64,000 bases of DNA from Sinonovacula constricta (Eukaryota > Mollusca > Bivalvia > Cardiida > Solecurtidae), in NCBI GenBank assembly GCA_007844125.1, contig CM017565.1, forward strand, positions 14,422,647-14,486,646, read 5' to 3'. A program made the position numbers and the translations under genes. Within the stretch, counting starts at the first letter, position 1; each line of letters begins with the position of its first letter. Below the pieces are notes generated by a model that had not been told where the DNA came from, searched no databases, and saw only the letters and a program-made list of their open reading frames with translations. Shown here piece by piece: positions 1 to 13,300 of this stretch.

Positions 1-217
1 CTGCAGCACCATTTCTTGCTTGATAACACTCTTTTTATCTTTAAAAGGCTGCAACGGGTCGTCTAAATTGTTACAGTTGCAGACTTGCAACTCCTCAGCC
101 CCACACCATACTGAGTTCCTTCGTTTGGATAACTCATGTGGTGAGGTCTTCCAGCTGACAAAGGACGTGGATGTTCCTCCACCAATAATTAGCTGGAAGT
201 CACCAATATGACCATAA
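1..217 (-). CDS. Partial exon of an unidentified protein-coding gene, cut by the window edge
   Basis: Read on the minus strand, a frame of 72 codons stays open from 217 to base 1. It follows a T-rich stretch ending in ACAG, a good splice acceptor, and begins with the third base of a split codon. An in-frame stop lies just upstream of the acceptor, so the frame needs splicing. The peptide starts YGHIGDFQLIIGGG and includes SFVSWKTSPHEL, VWCGAEEL, a CNC motif and DDPLQPFKDKKSVIK. Codon choice looks coding, with mixed third positions and little low complexity. I do not recognise the family. The opposite strand is also open for 63 codons but has no comparable splice signal. No partner exon was found with confidence further right. 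Confidence 0.5.
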
Positions 218-390
218 CTGTATTAATGTGACATAATAAAAATAAAGACAGCAAAAACTTTATTAACTCAATAAAAGGGAATTTATTACAACAGACATGT
301 ATAGTGATAAATATTGGAAATAGTAGAAGAAAAAGTAAACAATTACAGTTACTTAGAATAATAATAAATGCTTCAATCTCCTCACAGCGA

Positions 391-458
391 TTACGTCACG
401 CGTTGCTACTTAAATCTCTGCCCCCAGCAAGGATCACGTGACGATAGAGTATCACGTG
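391..458. promoter_or_regulatory. Cluster of a CRE-like site and two CACGTG E-boxes
   Basis: TTACGTCA, a CREB/ATF-type half-palindrome, starts at 391. CACGTG occurs at 435-440 and again at 453-458, 18 bp apart, both as TCACGTGA. The patch is richer in C and G than its surroundings. It lies about 180 bp upstream, on the minus strand, of the partial exon at 1-217, so it may be that gene's promoter. No TATA box or first exon was found to confirm this. Confidence 0.35.
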
Positions 459-1948
459 AAGTAAACATGGCAGCCTCCATAAACTTTAAAATTTGACTTC
501 CATAATTTTATATTTTTTCATATTTTAAGTTACTTTTTATTTTTAATGATAAATTAATATTTTTAAAGGAAAGATACTACATTTTGAGGAGATAAGTCCA
601 GAAGAAATAAAAATAAAAAAAACTATCCGCCTGTATTTGGGCGAAAAAACTTGCTGGTGGCAGTGATATAATGTACTGTCAAGGGAAGTAATCACTGCGG
701 GGAGTTTGTAAATGCTTAAGTAAGGTAGGATTACACTAAAATGTTAGAACTATCAAAATATATAATTTTGTGGAAACATGTATTTGGTTGGCAGATTTAA
801 AGAAATACTAGGTAACTAAATATAATGCAACAGAAATGATATTATTGAATGAAAAAATCAAATAGTTCAACAGGGTAAAGTCAATGGTCATTTGCTGATC
901 TTCCTTTGCAAACCAATGTGCACGCCATAAAAACAGGTTAGTGAACTAACTTAGCTCTATATTTGTCAGCAATCTTATTTTTTTCAGTAGAATACAATGT
1001 ATGTCAAAATGCATATACAAGTATTGACACATGTTCTGGTATGTAAATTTTTGTTTTGCAGTTTACAATTTCTGAATCATAATTGAAGAGATGGTAAAAA
1101 GTGTAAACACATGAACACAATTTGTAAAGAGACCAAAGAACCAAAAGTATTTAACAATAATTTGCAAGAAGCATGGAGAATTGATATTATTATATTAATT
1201 GATATTAAACCAACACCCATAACATACAACGTGTAAATGGTGTAATGAACATAAACATGGATAGAATGACTGACTGCACTAAACAGTGGGTTAAAAAGGT
1301 AATTACTAAATATTTCATTTGAAAGAAAGTATTCGAAATGTAAAACTTAAATGTCATAATAGTAATTATGTTGCCTCAATTGTCCAAGTAAAGGAGGCAG
1401 GACAAGCACATTATGAATCAATATAAAATAGAGCAGCCCATGGATGAGCAGATTGTGTATTGATGAGAATGTGGAGTTGACTTTCTACATCATCAAACCA
1501 GTAGGACTTGACTGTTCATCTATGTTCACAGTTGAACAAAGACTTTAGACCATTAGTCATTTTACATTATGTATGCACAGACCAAGAATGTATATGTCAA
1601 GAAAATAAATTCCGTAACATTTCATTCAAATTCTTCCAGACATTTACTGATTGGTAGCGTAAGTGGGCTAAAAGTGAACATAGATAATAACCTTTAACCT
1701 GTTAAAACTGCTACCTGGGATCAAGTTGTTACTGGAAGGACAAGAAAATATATTGTTGTGATAGTTTATTGACATCAAAAGTTTAATAAAAATTACATAA
1801 TTATGATTACCTTATGTTAACATGCACATATACATGTGGATAAAGCACAGCCCTTATAAAAAAGGAAAATATGTGAATAACAACATCTTATGGTTTAAGC
1901 TGCATTAAACGATGAATGGTAAGCCAATTCCTACATGCAAATAAAACA
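459..1948. other. AT-rich intergenic stretch, no gene seen
   Basis: There are no long open frames, no conserved-looking coding patch and no clear element ends. A 9-codon frame starting at 467 (ATGGCAGCC) is too short to support. Confidence 0.5.
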
Positions 1949-2690
1949 TGATGGCCCTATACCGCTAACCTGACTGCCAGACATTTAGCCCTAGTGGCCA
2001 TGCTCTTTGACGGATCAGAGTTCTTTGAAAAATCTTGACACAAGGCCACCAAAGGAATACATAAACCAATAAATTTAAGATAACAAAAAGTCTTGGTTTC
2101 TGACAAGAAGATTTTTAGTTTTCCTATATTGCCATACTGGGAAAATGGCCACACCCTTGGTGGCTATGTTATTGGACGGATTAAAATGTTTTAAACAATC
2201 TTGATAAAGGACAACCCAAGAAACATGGATACCAGGTATTAAGGCTCCAGCTCTTGTAGTTTTTCACAAGGAGATCTTCAAAGTTTTAACATATAGCCAT
2301 ATAAGGGAAATGGCCATGCCCTTGGCAGTCATGGTTTTTGATTGATCATTATGTTAACAGTCTTGATATAGGGCCATCTAAAGAACATGTATACCAAATA
2401 TGAAGGCCATAACTATTGTAGTTGCTGACAAGAAGATTCTCATAGTTTTTCTATATAGCCATATAGGGAAAAAAGCCACAACCCTGGAGACTATGATTAT
2501 GACGGCTCAAAATTGCTTGAACAACTTTTGGTTCCTCCTGCCTGCTTAAGTGTTTGAGAAAGTTTGGTTGAATTTGGCCCAACAGTGTAAGAGGAGATAT
2601 TGTTTGAAAATGTTGATGGACATGTGACGACGAACGGTGGGCGATCACAAAAGCTCACCCTAAGCGTAAGCTCCAGTGTGCTAATTAAAC
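1949..2690 (+). mobile_element. Dispersed repeat, family B (shared ends, ~165-bp core units)
   Basis: It opens with a degenerate ATGGCCCTATACCGCTAACCTG and closes with GCGATCACAAAAGCTCACCC, versions of the ends carried by the family A copies at 4583 and 9701. The core is different. It consists of roughly 165-bp diverged units, each with the phrase ATAGCCATATAGGGAAAATGGCCA followed by TTGG-GGCTATGTT (near 2130, 2295, 2455). A copy in the opposite orientation lies at 45250-45785. It has no coding capacity. The open frames on the minus strand here are by-products of the repeat. Confidence 0.6.
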
Positions 2691-4582
2691 ACATGTACCT
2701 AGTAGTGTTATCAGTATATATAACATTACCATAAGAGTTTGAAATCACTCTTGTTGCATACTTTTCTAAGTGCAATTGAAATAAACATCATTTTCACCAT
2801 TTTTCTACCCTGGTTAACAGATATACACGTAACACACACAATTTAACAAGTTTAACTGAAATAGTTATTAACTAATCAGTTGAGACAAATACCCGTAAAC
2901 TAAACAAAAACATTATTGAGACATTAATCGCATCTACAGGAAACTAAAGCAGACAAAACTGCCCCAAATTTTGTACAGAAAAACAGCTAGTTTTCTTATA
3001 TAATGTATGTTATTTCATAAATCTTTGTTATTAAAAATCAAGCTTGGTTAACATACAAGCAACAAAAATAATGTAAATTCAATCATACATCTTTAACCTC
3101 TCTTAGACGAAAGCAACCAATTGTAAAAATTAAGACTTACCTAAGACCAACTTATCTCATTGCCAAAGTGAACTTAACAATAAGAGGACTAAGGACTGCA
3201 TCCTTCAAATCACCCAATGATATTTCCTGAGAAGAATGTACATGGCAAAGTCCATTGTAGGACATACCACACACTACTTAAAATATAAAATCTGGACAGT
3301 TATGGTGGTTCCAAGACAAATGGCTTGTGCAAAGACAAATGGCTTGTCCACAATCTATTAACACAGTGTAGTAAGCCCTTTTGTCACTATGCTGAACTGA
3401 TTGAGACATTAAGTTATGCCTTGTTTACACCTATAGGGTAATTATACATATATCACATGAACACTTGAAAGGAAATAAGTATTTACATACCAACAATAAA
3501 ATAAGGCAAAAAGTAACAATGTGCTGCATGTATGGTGAACACGTGTTTTCTTGCACAGGTAAACACCAGCCAAAAGGCACAAAACTGACATCTTCTGGCT
3601 TACACAGCAAGCAAATACAACTGTTTCTAGAATGAAACAAAGAAGACAATAGTAGTATTATTAGTCCAAACAATAGTATTGAAAACTAAGGAATAAAACA
3701 TGAACAACAATACATACGTTTCTTGTCTATTGCCCAATCACTTACAAAATGGACATTAGAATGTAACACTACTTATTTCATGAAGTCCTTTTTTGTGTGT
3801 GGAATAATTAAGTATGAACAGTCACCATACTGGTTGTTCCCCAAATTGTAAATAACATCCACTCAATCATTAATTAAAACATTAACTAAAAGAGTGAAAT
3901 CAGAAAAATTGAGCAAAATAATATTCAGACTACAACAGATGATGCGATCACCTGGTATGTTGGCATCACAATAAAACATGCACCATGTAACAATAATCAA
4001 CAACATAACACTGCCTAAGTCTAAAAAGACGGGCTACTAACAAAACTATAAATTGATAAAGCATTAAGACATAATGATCAGTTCATTTCTTTGGGACTAT
4101 AGATTGAGGAAGTATGATTTTGTATGCATACCTTACATAGTCAAATACACCCTTCTTTAAAGATAAAAAAATAATAACTTCACTTAATTGAATATTAAGA
4201 CAGTGATGGGGTAAAACTGAATGTTCACTTTGAGATTTTACATACTACCCTAACTATGTTTAATTCAATAATCACACATCAGATTTCAAGTACATATCAG
4301 TATAGGAAACACACAACCAGGCATTTAAGTCAGCATTAAAACAACACTATAGATGTCTTTATCATTCATGAACATTGGTCCAAATAAACATTTGTTACCA
4401 AATTATTTTTTTTAAAAACAAAATGCCTTTTCTTAAACTACAGCATGTCCCTTACATATTCTATATAATGTTGTTGATGGAAAAATCCTCATCTGTTGGT
4501 TAGTTTGGTTAAAATATCTGTAATTTCAGTAAAACTACCAAACAGAATACCTGACGAATATGGAATAAGGCACTAGTATAAT
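2691..4582. other. AT-rich intergenic stretch with weak minus-strand exon-like frames
   Basis: Two minus-strand frames have splice-like edges. One runs about 3640-3487, after TTCATTCTAG and before TTGGTATGT. The other starts at about 3229 after TTCTTCTCAG, reads EISLGDLKDAVLSPLI and reaches a stop 24 codons in. Neither joins convincingly to the exon at 1-217, so neither is called. Confidence 0.35.
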
Positions 4583-5328
4583 ACAAGAGGGCCATGATGG
4601 CCCTTAATCGCTCACCTAATGACACAGGCTTTTAGTAGGCTTAAATCTGGCATTAAGTAATTAGAATTATTTACTTAAGAAATCTTGGTGAAGATTAGTG
4701 AAAATCCGCATGACTCACTTCAAAACATGTAAGATTTCATACTGGCAAACAGGCTAGCCAAGTTTGGTGAAGATTGGGCCAAAAATGTGGCCTCTTAAGT
4801 GTTTTCACAAGGTTTTTGGAAAATGTGACCTACTTTTTGACCCCACGTGACCCAATAATATAATCATTTAAGATTTGATGCAGACAAACATTCTGATCAA
4901 ATTGGGCTAAGATTGGGCTATAAATGTGGTCTCTAGTGTGTTCACAAGCTTTCTATAAAATTTACCCAAGTGACCTAATTTTTGACACCACATGACCCAG
5001 TTATGAACTCATCCAAGATTTCATGCAGACAAACATTCTGACCAAGTTTGAGGAAGTTTGGCCTATAAATATGGCCTCTAATGTGCTCACAAGATTTTTC
5101 GAAGATTTGACCTAATGACCAACTTTTTAACCCCAACATGAACCAGTTATGAACTCGTCCAAGATTTCATGCAGACATACATATTGACCAAGTTTGATGA
5201 AGATTGGATAAAAAATGTGACCTCTAGTGTGTTCACAAGGTAAATTGTTGACAACGAACGACGGATGCCAGTCGAAGCGGTATCACAAAAGCATCCCTTG
5301 AGCACATTGTGCTTAGGTGAGCTAAAAA
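4583..5328 (+). mobile_element. Dispersed repeat, family A copy 1 (Helentron/HINE-like candidate)
   Basis: The left end is ACAAGAGGGCCATGATGGCCC, whose GGGCCAT/ATGGCCC arms form a palindrome, followed by AATCGCTCACCT. The right end is AAAAGCATCCCTTGAGC then AGGTGAGCTAAAA, so AGGTGAGC is the inverse of GCTCACCT near the left end. Between them lie about four diverged units of roughly 140 bp built on TTTCATGCAGACAAACATTCTGACC-AAGTTTG and GACCTA-TTTTTGACCCCAC-TGACCCA. The element has no coding potential. Confidence 0.65.
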
Positions 5329-5830
5329 CAGCAGGACAATAAATTGTTGGATCGATTTTTAAAGCAGTTTTGGATTTTGACATAAACATGGTAAACCTAA
5401 GCTGGGACATCTGCTTGAAAGAACACATGATTAAACACATACATGTATGTAAACAATGAAAGAGGCAACAAACCCAAAAAACAAAATGGAGTTGCTGCAA
5501 AAATATAAGAAAGGAAGACAAAGAGAAATAAATAAATGTCATTAACACAACCCAGGATCAACATATACAAATCTACATGAACCAATACCAACAATGTACT
5601 TAAAAGTAAAAATTAAAGATAATTTAAATATGCAAAGTTGTATGAAAACTACCCTATGTTGTTCTGATTAAGAAAATTACACTATCCATATTTTGAAGTT
5701 TGTATATTGTTAAATAATGTTAATAAAAAACTACAACTTGTACTGGATATAAGGCCACCCCAAAATAAACATCAACATCTAGAGACAGGCATTACCAGTT
5801 AAACAGTAGATTAGCAATCTGCATTTGTTT
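5329..5830. other. 3' flank of the OSGIN-like gene
   Basis: AT-rich sequence presumably holding the 3'UTR. No AATAAA was found on the minus strand close to the stop, so the transcript end is not located. Confidence 0.4.
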
Positions 5831-6836
5831 TCACAGTTTATGTTTTGAGTGCAAATAATGTGTTATCCCTAAGGCACCCCCTAGGCCGAACCTGACAAAG
5901 TTATCTCCAGCGAGTGGGCCCATCGCAAATAGACATGGTTCCTTTATTGATTGATAGGAATGCAAATCTATGTCAATGGGGTTATGCTTGCTATCAATGG
6001 GATAGTTTCGCAGGTAGCCAAGGTCACGGCCTTCGTGTGGCAGGAAACTCAGATCTGGGCGTGCTCCAATCAGCAGGGCAGCGTGAGAAATGTCCAATGA
6101 GTCAATATCCTCTCCAGCCGACTTTTGATTAGACAGCAACACCTTTTTGTCCTCCGTTATTTCAATTACTTGTTTCTGGGGCAGTGGTTTATACAACGGG
6201 CTTTCTGTCGAACCCCTCATTAGTGAGTGCACAGCATGGTATTCTGGATACATATTCTTGGGAAGTTTCTTTAACACCAGATTAGAGTCATTTGCCTTAC
6301 GCCTGAAAGCATGAACCACAGGCACTTCATAACTGAGTGCCATCAGCACAGCGTCAGCAGCACTGAGACCTGCCCCAACAATGAGGACTGGGTCTGAAAG
6401 ACTACCCAGCTGCTCATTGTTTATCACAGCTTCAAATTCATGAAGAGAATGGCTTACAAATGACAAATTCTCTCCAGTAATATTTAGTTTATTTGGGATG
6501 TCAAATGAACCTGTTGCAAGGACAACATGTAGAGCAGAGATACAAAAGTCTTCCCTGTTGACTCCAATGTCATCTTCTTGACTGTTGACAAGTCGATAAC
6601 CTCTGACCTCCCAATAGAAAGAATGTTTTTTCATGCTTGGACAACATGGCAGGGTTTCTCCACTCTCATCATCCACCACAGTACCTTTGGACTTGTACAC
6701 TTTCTGCACTGAAGTGACAACATGGTAGTCCAGAAAGTTTTTACGTAGCTGTTTCTCGTCCACATACGACATGTAATAGTTGCAGACATCAGTGATAGTG
6801 GCTCTGTCTTGGCAGCTGGACGGAGAGTTTGTCATC
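5831..6836 (-). CDS. OSGIN: OSGIN-like exon 5 (terminal)
   Basis: It starts after TGTATGTTTCAG with the third base of a split AGG codon and runs through ATGACAAACTC to the TGA-side stop at 5831. It carries two thirds of the protein, including VLATGSFD, the second Rossmann loop VGAGLSAADAV, RPDLSFLP and the C-terminal GGALG segment. Confidence 0.93.
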
Positions 6837-7278
6837 CTGAAACATACAGCAAAACATAACGTAAATATGTAAGCTAGTCTCACAAAAACAAAGTAACAAT
6901 GTTTTCAGCCTCATTTGCAGTTTCTTGCTTAGAATATTGCAAGTCAATCTTACCTCTAAAGTGTTAATAAATGATGGTTACACCTTACCTAATAGTTGCC
7001 AGTTGACATTTTTTTCAGTGCATAAGGTATTTACATTACAAACAAGTAATACATGTAGCTCCATTCTGGGACAAGACACCCCACCCCATCCCCCAACTTC
7101 AACCTAAATGCTCAGATTTTGGCTGTAGCTCATCCTTGGCAAAGTTGAGCCTGGTATAGCAGAATACAACTACAGAAACTTATTATTGCAAAAGTAATGA
7201 GATGGTTATGTGTCCCATTTGTGCACTTCATTTGTCATTATGCAGCATCTGCTTTAACCAGAATAAATAAATAAATAA

Positions 7279-7359
<81 letters not shown>

Positions 7360-10300
7360 CCAGAATAAATAAATAAAAAAATAAATATATATATATACAT
7401 ATAGCATAGGAAAGTTTGATCTCTGCCAAAAACAAAACTTAAAGGTCTCTTGCTCACTGTATATATATAACACTTAAGTATATATTATATACATGTATTG
7501 ATATATAGTGTTTTATATATATAGTGAGCAAGGAAGTTTTAAGTTTTGTTTTTGGCAGAGATCAAACTTTCCTATGATAGTTGTTTGCCAGTTTTCAATG
7601 ATCTCAGCAAAGCAGAATTATAATTTTTATATGAGATACTCAGAAGGATGACAGAGGGCAAAAATGTTAAAATATTTAAACTGTCACTAATGGATGATTC
7701 ATTTACAAATAAGAACAACTTATAATTACTTCAAGGAATGTCCATTATTTGCAGCAAAAATGATGCCGCCTAGAGCAATATTGTAAATTACTAAAATTTT
7801 GGAAAAAGGCATCACTGTAAATGTTTTCTGATAACATTCTTGTGTCAAACATCAAACAAACTTCACATCCTCTGCTGTACCACTGAAATTCTTATTTTAA
7901 AATGCATGTCATTTTTTAATGATTTGAAAGACTACAAAGTAGGAGGAGATATTTACAACAGAAAGTACATACACCTTGTAATGATGTTTAACTGTAACTG
8001 GAAAGAAGATCCATCAAAGTGCATATGCTAGCTGTAGAAATAAGACACATGAATGTGTTTATTGCTGACATGTACCTGTTACTGGCCAGCCAATCTTTGA
8101 AGGGGAGGCCTGGAAGCTCCATCCAGCTACTCAGGCTCAGTGTCTGCATGCTCCCATCCATCTTCTGTTGGAATAAAACAATTACACTTTGATAATTATA
8201 CTTCCAAAGGCAAATTCATCTTGTTATAAACAGTAGTTAAATAGGATAATTATTTATAGATACTAACATCATTGATGCTAACAATAAACACAATGTATTC
8301 AAGAACATTAACCATTTGTGGTATAGGGTAGGAAAACATTGCCAGTTAAATAAATGCACATACAATGTTTTCCTGTGTATATTTTTATAAAATTTTATGA
8401 CATAAAACTAAAAGGTTAAAAGCAGAACCAATAGAATATAAATGTCTATTTTTTTTTAAATATTCATATAAAATGTTTAAAAATGTAGAAGCTTTAAATA
8501 TCTAAAGACTAAAAGTTAAAATACATGAACATCCTAACAAGGGACACAATACATTTACACAATAACAACTGCACATCACAGTTATCTTCCTTTTTTGAGT
8601 TTCTCATCTTAACAACACTACACCAATTTTAATCAATTTTGTTGATAATTTATTGGTATATATATATATGCTCACATTTTGGCACAAAGCCAAGTTTATA
8701 TGAAAGGAAAGGAATGTAAAACTGAAATATTGTATACAAGTAACAACATTCCAAAATACCGGATAAATTGATTTTTTTCTGGTGACTCCATATGCTTCAT
8801 AGTCTGAGATTTGAGAGTTCAGGTACAAATGATGACACGGGCATGGAGATGTGTTATAAATGTGTTATGTCTAAGCTGATGTTGCTTTGCAAATAAATTA
8901 ATAAAAGCAGGGTTGGAAACACTAGTTCTTTTTTTGTGAGTCAAAATGCCAAACTCGTAATGGTCCACTAAAATAAGGTGCAGTCCAGTAGATATTCAAA
9001 GCTTGGTTGCAAGCAAGGTCCAGTGTTTTTACCTTTCTTTCATGAAGACTGCCAATGAGGGAGATACATGAGAACATCCATCTTTTTATGGGTGTATTAA
9101 ACCAAAGGCCTTATCTAAGCTGAATGTGTTATTTTGCCGACATTGAAGTCATCCTGCTAACTGAGTTTCTACGTGAAACTACCTGATTAGGTGCTCTCAA
9201 TCAAGTATTGTAAATTATTATGTACTGCGACCTACCTGCCATGCCCCTCCTGGTTTAAGGCGCCCCAAAGCCACATGGTTGATGGCATGCGGTGGCTCAT
9301 GGCGCCAATCCAGGACTGAGGACTTGTCCCCACCGAGGTCAGCATCAGGGTGAGCCAGGGAGTCAAACAGAACAGCAACAGGGTTACTGGAGCGACCCTC
9401 CAAACCTTCACAGAGATAATCAAGCTCCTGGAATAGAAAGGTCAAGGTCAAATGTTAATCTCTTTTTCATTTTCTAGGACTGTTTCGTATAAGTAGTACA
9501 ATTTGAAAATCAAATCCTGTACAAAAACTAGTATACACCAGTTTATCTCTTTAGGAATTTGAATGCAACTTCACATGACATTGTTATGGCTAGAAATGTG
9601 TTGAAAAGAAGGTAATTGTTTTATCTTATCTAGAGAATTTCACTGAACATAGGAATGAACCTTACTTTGAATGATTATGAAGAAACTAAAGTATTATAAA
9701 ACAAGAGGGCCATAATGGCCCTTAATCGCTCACCTGATAACACAGGCTTTTAGTAGGCTCAAATCTGGCATCAAGTAATTATAAGTTATTTACTTTAGAA
9801 ATCTTTGGTGAAGATTGGACCATTAGTGTGGCCATTGGGTTGATAACATTTTCTAGAATTTTACCAAGTAACCTACTGAATCCACATGACCCACTTCAGA
9901 ACATATATAAGGCTTCATACTGGCAAACATTCTGGCCAAGGTTGGTGAAGACTGGGGCATTAATATGGCCTCTAAGTGTTTTCACAAGGTTTTTCTAAAA
10001 TGTGACCTTGTGACCTACTTTCTGACCCCACGTGACCCAAAAACAGTCGTCCAAGATTTCATGCAGACTAATATTCTGACTAAATTTGGTGAAGATTTGG
10101 GCTATTAATGTGGTCTCTAGTGTGTTCACAAGCTTTTTCTAAGATATGACCGATTGACCTACTTATTGACTCCACGTGACCCAGTTACGAACTCATACAA
10201 GAGTTCATGAAGGCAAACATTCTGATCAAGTTAAGTGAAGATTAGCCCATAAATGGGGACTCTAGTGTGTTCACAAGCTTTTGCTAAGATATGACCTAGT

Positions 10301-13300
10301 GACCTTCTTTTTGACCCTACGTGATTTCATGCAGACAAACATTCTGACCTAGTTTGGTGAAGATTGGGCCATAAATGTGGTGTCTAGTGTGTTAACAAGC
10401 TTTTCTAAGATTTGACCTAGTGACCTTTTTATTGACCCCACATAACCCAGTTATGAACTCATCTAAGATTTCATTCAGGCAAACATTCTGGTCAAGTTTG
10501 GTGAAAATTGGGCCATAAATGTGGCCCCTAGTGTGTAAACAAGCTTGTCCTAAAATTTGACCAAGTGACCTCTTTTTTACCCACATGACCCAATAACAAA
10601 CTCATCCAAAATTTCATGCAGACAAACATTCTGACCAAGTTTGATGAAGATTGGACTATAAATGTGGTCTCCATGTGTTCTCAAGTTTTTCCTAAAATTT
10701 GACCTAGTGACCTACTTTTTGACCCCAGGTGACCAAATAAAGAATTCATCCAAGATTTGTACAAACAAACATGCTGACCAAATTTGATGAAGAAAAATTG
10801 TGGCCTCTAGTGTGTTCACAAGCTAAAATGCTTCCGGACACCGGAAGTAGCGGTATCACAAAAGCTCTCCTTGAGCAGGTTGTGCTAACGTAAGCTAAAA
10901 ATACTCTAAATAAAGTGGTTTATGACAATTTGCGAATATTAAATACACCACTTGTACATAAAAAAGCAACTTCGCACATGGAGCAATAGAAAATTCTTGC
11001 CTTTGAGTATTTTGAAATGATACTGGCCATAGATACAGTCTTTCTTTTAGTAAATACAAGTTAAATCACAACTTACAATGGTAAGATAGTAAAAGTCATG
11101 AAATACTCAATCATACTGTGTTTTGACAATCTACCAAATATTTTGATCCAGTTAGGACTCAAATATAATTGACAACAGATTTGCAAAAGTAAAGATTTGA
11201 AAGCTATTTATTGTTGTTCAATGCTACTATAATATTATCATACAAAAAACAAGGATAGAGTATATTTTATCCATGTGTTAGTGACAAATGAAAAATCTTA
11301 CAAATTAATTGTTTGTTGCGAGCATTTTCCTTTATGCCATTTCTAGGATAGGAAGAAAACCTAGTCATTTCCTTGACATTTTTTAGTATAACTATATATA
11401 ATTGTGAAGAAGTTCTACTCTGTAGAATGTTAAAATTGTTCTGTATTTTAATGTTGAGCAGAAGCCAGAGGGAGGTCTAATGTTACATGGCAGAAGGATA
11501 AAGACACCTTCATAGTTTTGATTAATTAGCTGCAAGATAGGCATAATAATTAAGGGGAAGGTTGTTGGGGTTTTTGCAGTAATTCAGGGTTTATCTACAT
11601 CAAAGCATGAATAAACTTAATTATTTCTGCTAGAAGAATGACTGCTCAAGCATACTCCTATAACAAGTGTGTAGGTATCATGGCAGCTCAATTTAAAACA
11701 GTGGTTATGGCACTGCTATCTGCTATAATTGCATACTGGTGCATTTCACTGTCTCAATGTGTAGGTCTGCCACAATGTTGCCAGAGATGTATATCTACAC
11801 TACCAAATGAAACCTGACTCAGTGATTAGCATTCAAAAACCATAACTTTTTGATCTATGAAGTAAAAAGGTCATGTGTATTCTGAATTATAAACTATATA
11901 GTTTAGGTCAGCATCCTATAATTAATGGTTTATAAAACAAATAATACACTACCCTAATAAATGTTCGATCTGTTGTTGTTTTTTCTAGTTCTACAAATTG
12001 AAGAGATTTACTTATATAAAACTATTGTATATGCCTTGCTATGAAATTAAAATGTAGTTTCAATTTAACATCAGTAAACATATCAATATAATTTTTTCAC
12101 ACTCTGTCATATTTTTTTTTATTTTTTGTTATTCTTTATAAGCTTCAAATTAAACAATTAATAGGAGTTAAGACAATACAAGAAATTTACTATATTCTGG
12201 GTGGATAGCTTTGTGTAGCATGAGCACGATTTATTGCAACTTCTATTTTAAGGAAAAATATTAGCACAAGGTTTGGTCCTTCACTATATGATAGAGAGCT
12301 GCATGGTACATGTGGTTGGATAGCCCACATATTACATCGTTATAAGACAACCTACTTTAGTGCAAAGGTAAATCAGGTAGTTCATCTGCTATTATATGAC
12401 AAGTGATTTCATTTGTGCAAATAAGCACTACAATTCAAAGGAAAATCTTTGGTGTAGTGGATAGTGTGTCTGATTTAGAATCAGAAGAAAAAAACCCTAT
12501 CCTGGTGCAAGCTTAATATTTTTATAAATTGATTTTGGCTATCCAAATAAACCTTTACACTGACTTGTATATTTAATATAAACAAAACCTTTGTACTGGT
12601 TTTATTTTAAATGTATTTTTATTTTCATTACTTTACTTTCATTGTATGCTTGATGTTGTTTTTTATTACTTATTTACTTTTTTGTAATATGTGTACAACT
12701 GTTTGGTTCAAACCAGCATTGTACATCTCAGAAAGCAAATACATTTTCCACTGTGCTACAAACCATTTTACATAAGGTACTTGTTTTGACATATAAAAAT
12801 CTAAAGCATTACAGTGGAACTACCTGCTCTACCTGTTAATGTTTATGTTTGGGACTGTAAGGTTTGTATAAAGGTCTAAGCATCAGTGGAGTAAAATATT
12901 ACAAAACTCATCATCTGTTGTAGCTGGTACTAGGTGTCATGTGTACATCTCATGTACAGGTGGTGAAGCTTGTTTTAGCTATAGTGTGTACATATATGTA
13001 GCTCAAACAGCTGGTATAGCTTGTTTTAGCAGTAGTGTGTACATACATGTAGCTCAAACAGCTGGCATAGCTTGTATTACCTGTAGTGTGTACATACATG
13101 TAGCTCAAACAGCTGGTATAGCTTGTATTTCCTGTAGTGTGTACATACATGTAGCTCAAACAGCTGGTATTGGGCAGTCCGATAACTCGGTTACTTCCCT
13201 TGAATTCAAAGGGAGGCTACTCCCCTGGGGACTAAGTGAAAAAAAAAAGATGGCGGACAAGGACAAAGAAATCAACGAAACTTGTGTAAACAACTAAGAA

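Noticed and set aside
600..690. Possible LTR end with primer-binding-like TGGTGGCAGTGATATAATG
   Set aside because: No matching second LTR, no polypurine tract and no gag/pol nearby.
3143..3673. Two minus-strand exon-like frames with splice-like edges
   Set aside because: One hits a stop before its donor. The other is Cys/Phe/Leu-rich like random AT-rich frames. Neither links to the exon at 1-217.
5147..5594. 133-codon minus-strand frame
   Set aside because: It spans the end of a family A repeat and AT-rich flank. There is no homology or splice context.
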